DNA of 64,000 nt, from positions 161,496,492-161,560,491 of the forward strand of contig OX638368.1 in the NCBI GenBank assembly GCA_951812925.1, written 5' to 3'. Position numbers and translations under genes: made by a program. Below the pieces are notes generated by a model. That model searched no databases. It was not told the origin of the DNA and saw only the letters and a list, made by a program, of their open reading frames with translations. Position 1 is the stretch's first letter. Each line of letters starts with the position of its first letter. Shown in pieces: positions 59,573 through 64,000 of the stretch. This DNA comes from Calliopum simillimum (taxonomy: Eukaryota; Arthropoda; Insecta; Diptera; Lauxaniidae).

Positions 59573-59876
59573 TTTTTCCAATAGGACTCTCACTTTCCGA
59601 GTTATGATCCTATGAAGATAAGATATTTCAGCCCCCATACAAAAGACAAAATATTTCGGGTGTGTGGCTCACCCATGTTTTTTTTTATTTGAGGTCATTT
59701 CCCTTATTGGCACTAAACCACTGCATACCCTGCAGAGGTTTTCAACTCATTTTGAGGGTTTTTGGCCATAAATCGGTTTCGCGATGCTTATAAAATTACG
59801 TTCTTTGTATGGGGGCTGACAAACCTTCTCTTCAAAGGATCAAAACTCGAAAAGTAAGAGTCCTATTGAAAAATTC
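59573..59876. repeat. Foldback element with ~75-bp arms
   Basis: TTTTTCCAATAGGACTCTCA, CGAGTTATGATCCTATGAAG and TCAGCCCCCATACAAA on the left are mirrored on the right (TTTGTATGGGGGCTGA ... GAGTCCTATTGAAAAATT). The loop of about 150 bp is unrelated. No clear target duplication; non-coding. Confidence 0.7.
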
Positions 59877-59879
59877 CGA

Positions 59880-62800
59880 AGGTTAATTTTAATGCTGGTT
59901 GGGCCAAGTATAGTTGTTCTTTTTTTTGTCTATGTAGCCCGCTGTGCCTAACTGCAACTTAAATTCTTCAGCTTAGCATAAAGTAAATATATACATATGA
60001 TCTTCTTCTCCTCTCTTTTATCTATAACGGATTGTTATGTTTATACATACTTGCGTTTCAATGTCACATTCAATAGCTGTAATGAAAACTAACTTACATA
60101 AAATAAAGTTAGTTGTTAAGCAACCTTTATTGAAGATTAACTATAGTTTTTTATTTAAAATTCTTCGTTGCAAAAAGACTCCGCAATTGCAAACTAGCAT
60201 TAAATGCCATTCAAAAGAAAATGTAGCTACGCTATAAGCTTGAAAACAGCGTTTTCTTAAACTTCAGGTACGGATATCTCGAAATAATGAGGGTAAGTTA
60301 TCCTTAAACTTATTTATCCAGAACCAATTATTTATTGAAATTTAGAATCAGGAGTGCTGCTTTGTTAGGTTTCCTTTTTATCGGTAATTGTTAAGTTTTT
60401 CTATTTCACCAAAAACCATCAATTTTGATATTGTTTTATTGTTTCCGATACCGATTTGACACTTTCCCAGTTTTTTCTTATCAGTATTCTCATAAGTAAA
60501 TTTATCATTTTGAATGCATGAAAATGTGAGGTAAAAATGTACGAATTTTAATCACAAAAATTAGCTATGAATAAAAAAAATCGACTATAAAAATAAGATC
60601 TGATTGTCTACCGAGCAGGGATCGGTCTCCAGGTACTAAGACCTATATAAGAAATAATGACTCCAAAACATGGGAAAATTATCACATTGAATGTTAAAAA
60701 CTAATGGGATGAAAATATGTAGCAATTGATATGAATAATTTTTTTAGTTAAAGGAGAACACCCATAAGATACATATTTTCCGTCAGTGTTGAACGGGTTA
60801 ATGCAAAAGAATTTGTTTTCAAATTTTTGAGAAAAAAACTTCACCGTTTTTTTACATACACGAATGACTTAAATTAGAACTTTAATATGTTACGAGTGGT
60901 TGATTCCCTAGGCCGAAGAATACAATAGTGAATGAAACCACTGAGCCTAACAACAAACTTCCGAATAAAAGTACAACGTAGTACATAACATAAATAAGTA
61001 ACGGTGAGAAAAAGTTATAAAGAATCACAAGATCCATTCCAATTTTGAAATTGACAAACTATGAGCAAAAGCAAATGCTTTTGATTGTAATGCGAACTGT
61101 TTCAAACATTCCAAAAGTAATTTTTAACAAAATACTTGCATCAATGCAATTTTACAACATGGTAGAAAATTAAAACAAGCCACTTAAATAACCAAACTTA
61201 CTTGTTATTCTTACATTGTTGAAGTTTTTGTTCGATTTTTTCTTTAAAATTGATGTATATAGAAAATGGGCTCAAGTCAAAAGGAAAGTATATATAAAAT
61301 TATCCCAACGTTTGTTATTCTTACTTTTAATGATATATGCTATACAATGGTTTCCGAAAACGTTCATAGAAGATTATTTCCTATTGTTTGCATTGTATTG
61401 AATTCTTAGAGTTTCAGCTAGGAATTTCCATAGCAATTAAATTTAAACTGCAAAAATTACCTCATTTGGTTTTTGTTCATTGTATCATTCCGAGAATTCA
61501 GAAAGTACGTTATTTGACGCTGCGAAATTTCACTTTGTTCATTTTGATTGTTGAGTTTATGTGTTTGTGAAGGGAAATAAAAGATTTGGTGGGTCCTGCA
61601 ACTAAACTCCTTTCGTGTCTCCCGTGAAGCGTGTATTTAAGTGCGGCGCAAAGTTTTTAATTGGAAAACTTTGTCACCCGACGCACATACGCGTGTCTCG
61701 GTTCTTACCTTTGCTGTGGGCTGTTTCCGCGTGTCCCCCGCAGGATGTTGTCAATTGCTGTCGTCTGCTGGTGTCTCACTGTTGTGGTTGTGGTCGAAAT
61801 CATGGTTTTGTACTCTCCATCTGAAGTTATGGAGTTTTATTGCTTTATTATTTAACTTTCTACTTTATTTTATGCTTTGTTTATTTTCGCAAATTACAAC
61901 AAACAAACAATAACACACAAAGTTGGAGGAGCAGTGCAATTTAATGAAGGAAATTAAAATGTAATAATTGTTTACACAAGAGAAATGATGTTTGATTTGA
62001 TGGTGAAAATTCCTGAATGTTTTAAAAAGTTAATGTTTATAAAAACACAAACACATATAAATATCAGCAGATTTGTATCAAACCTAAAACATCGGTATTA
62101 TGGCTTTAATTTTCGTGTCGCCTTTTCTTTGGGTTTTTATAAAATTTTGTCTTTAAATTGTCATCATATTTATATCAATTTTGAAGAGTTCGAACACTGG
62201 ATTGTGATACAATAAAAATAAGCGCGATGAAATCACTCAAATTAAAAATCGGCGGTGTCACGTCTTAAAAACAAATTTGTCATATCTCCGAAACTATTAG
62301 AAGCAGATAAATAAAATGTGGTAAATTTGTTATAGGCTCACGGAGTAATAACATCCACTGGCTGTGCCATATTGATGAGATTCAGTATATATAAAAAAGG
62401 AATCGAGACAAATAACATTTGGTGAAAAAAGATGTGGTGCCTATGGTGGTATGACGAATTTGTTTTTACGATGTGGCACCGCCCATTTTCACTTTGAGTT
62501 GATTTCATCATGATTGATTTGATTGAATGCATATAAATTTGTTTATATATCATTCTTGCGCTTAACATTTTTAGACAAAATAAATAGATTTTTTCAAAAT
62601 TTAAAAGATTTCAACCCGTGACACTATTTTTGTGGATCAGATTTTTTTAAAAGCGGTACCTTAAAAGATAGGTGAATGTCTGACCTATAATTTTGAGTTT
62701 GATTTTTCAAAAAAAAAAAAAAAAAATGTGTTCTTATCGATAAATTTTTTAATGTATGGGAAGAGTGTCGTCAGTGGGCATGTGTTGGGTAAGGGCACCT

Positions 62801-64000
62801 GGAAAAAAATACCTAAAATGGTAAATTGTAGAGATTGCAGCACTCATTTAGATCCCAGCATGAATCTTAAAAAAGTGCGGACTGCAAAAATTGCGAAAAA
62901 ATTTACGCGAATAAGTATCAATAGCTTTTAGAATCGCTGCAGTATATTTGATTTTGTATGCGACCAGATATTAAACATGCGGTTAATAAATTGTTTCAGC
63001 TTAATAAAGAATTCGCTTTTCTACATATTTTTCCATTTTTAGTCGATTTTCTAATGGTGATCACAACCAACCCAATTTTTTTTTTTTTTTTTTCAAAATT
63101 GATTTCTTCACTAATTTCCATTAATACTTGTGTATCTGCATAATATACACTTGGTCAAAAGTTATGAGTCGAAAACTAAAACATGTCTACAGCGAACACT
63201 CTTCCCCTAAATTTTTTTTTCAATAACATATATCTAAGTGAATAAAGTATTATTAAATTTTTCACCTCAACTCTTAAGAACTCATCGGCTGCCAACCAAC
63301 ATCATGCGTCCAACCGCCCTTAAACTGGAATAATCTACTTAACGTCTGGTTGCGATTTTTAATTTTCCGCACAGAAATCAAAAAATAATTTCACAACAAA
63401 ACTTCGTCCTTGATAGTCGCATTCTACCGACATCCTGAAGCCCTGCTGAAAAGGAAATAAAAAAATTAAATTAGCTAAAAACAGACAACCGCATGAATTA
63501 TTTTATTCATTTAGTTTTTTATATATTTTTTACGTTGAAAAGCATTGGTTTTACAGCCGCCACTCCCAGCTTCCGTTAAATCCAAATGTTGTGTGGCTGT
63601 CGTGCTTAAGGGAAGCAAGATTTTCAGCAGCTCTACTGCTGATTGATGTCTGTCAGCGTTGTCTATTTGATTGTGTTTATGTTCCTGCCAGCACTGCGAC
63701 TGACGTTTTTTCCAACATTTTTTTATTTTTCATTTAGCAGAAAGGCCTTGTACCCAAACTAGGAAAATGTATATGTATGTTTTTGTAATTCAATATAAAT
63801 TTTTATTATTTTTCGTTCATTGACAAAAATTGGATCTGGTTGCAAAAAATTAATAAAATTTAATTCACTCGTATAATTTAAACTATTAAACATCAGATTT
63901 AAAAATCAGCGATAGTTTTACTAAAAAGTTTAGCACTGATATGCAATGTTCTTTTCAAAAGGTGTATAGTTTTGACTACGAATGTTTTTTGGGATCAGAC
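59880..64000 (+). other. Intron segment without recognised gene
   Basis: AT-rich. 61620-61860 is GC-richer with Cys-coding TGT/TGC runs but no domain. 62240-62560 contains a diverged dispersed-repeat piece (GATGTGGCACCGCCCATTTT). A run of 19 A lies near 62708-62726 and a T run near 63078-63094. The last 500 bp show no feature. Confidence 0.4.

Larger units (their letters stand above)
46796..64000 (+). other. Downstream intron of sba (partial, at least 17.2 kb)
   Basis: Starts with the GTGAGT donor. No acceptor plus in-frame exon was recognised through the window end. It holds Tc1/mariner relics, a Helentron-like copy, a hAT foldback, a full-length mariner and dispersed repeats. The stretches 47350-50005, 51770-52530, 55095-56760 and 59880-64000 show only AT-rich DNA, homopolymer runs, a CAGT/CATT-rich simple repeat near 56250-56281 and small repeat fragments. 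Confidence 0.6.

Noticed and set aside
61615..61913. Overlapping Cys-rich frames and a CCCCGCAG acceptor-like site
   Set aside because: The frame after the acceptor (DVVNCCRLL...) stops after 26 codons, and no donor or family match is visible.

Overview
The window looks like nuclear DNA of a higher (cyclorrhaphan) fly. It is very AT-rich, has canonical GT-AG splice sites, and is crowded with insect-type DNA transposons: hAT, mariner, Tc1, pogo-like, CACTA-like, Helitron and Helentron-like. It contains no prokaryotic gene organisation, rRNA gene or CRISPR array. I cannot place the species more closely from sequence alone.

I see only one host gene, on the + strand. Two coding exons are supported: 4718-4841 and 46588-46795. 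The first encodes the C-terminal half of a methyl-CpG-binding-like domain containing YLLSPGTCKCGLPCPL, diagnostic of the MBD5/MBD6 family whose Drosophila member is six-banded (sba). The second begins in the matching reading phase and carries a segment (LCLHQKR) that aligns with the part of MBD5 just after its MBD, then a serine-rich tract. The intron between them is about 41.7 kb. The 4.7 kb before the first exon and the 17.2 kb after the second show no further convincing exon, so almost the whole window is intron of this gene.

Layout. 1-4717: upstream intron with a pogo-like remnant (923-1735) and a Helentron-like copy (2929-3615). 4718-4841: MBD exon. 5285-9474: three inverted-repeat or hAT-type elements side by side. 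12122-12603: a small inverted-repeat element. 16130-19458: a 3.3 kb hAT-type element with an 8-bp target duplication, itself loaded with younger insertions. 21076-22691: two small MITEs. 23288-26300: a four-level nest whose core is a 1.3 kb, almost perfect (GGTCTT)n array inside a hAT-type MITE. 28062-28954: a larger relative of the 21.1 kb MITE. 32769-34125: a mariner relic split by other repeats. 34723-35442: a CACTA-like foldback. 36430-38635: a Helitron with both ends intact but a gutted Rep/helicase gene. 39195-39485: a minisatellite. 41060-42017: a Helentron-like copy and a MITE. 44149-45230: a Tc1 relic. 46588-46795: second exon. 50009-51769: another Tc1/mariner relic and a dispersed repeat. 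52532-55086: the most complete Helentron-like copy and a hAT foldback with a second MITE inside it. 56763-58092: a full-length but dead mariner. 58127-59335: a tandemly duplicated dispersed repeat. 59573-59876: a foldback. The rest is AT-rich intron with short microsatellites.

The elements do not work together; they record repeated insertion into one tolerant intron. I did not find a new protein-coding system. The most unusual items are the hexanucleotide array that grew from motifs already present in a hAT MITE, a transposon whose empty site survives in the opposite arm of its palindromic host element, and a Helentron-like family with tandem GGGCGTGGC modules.
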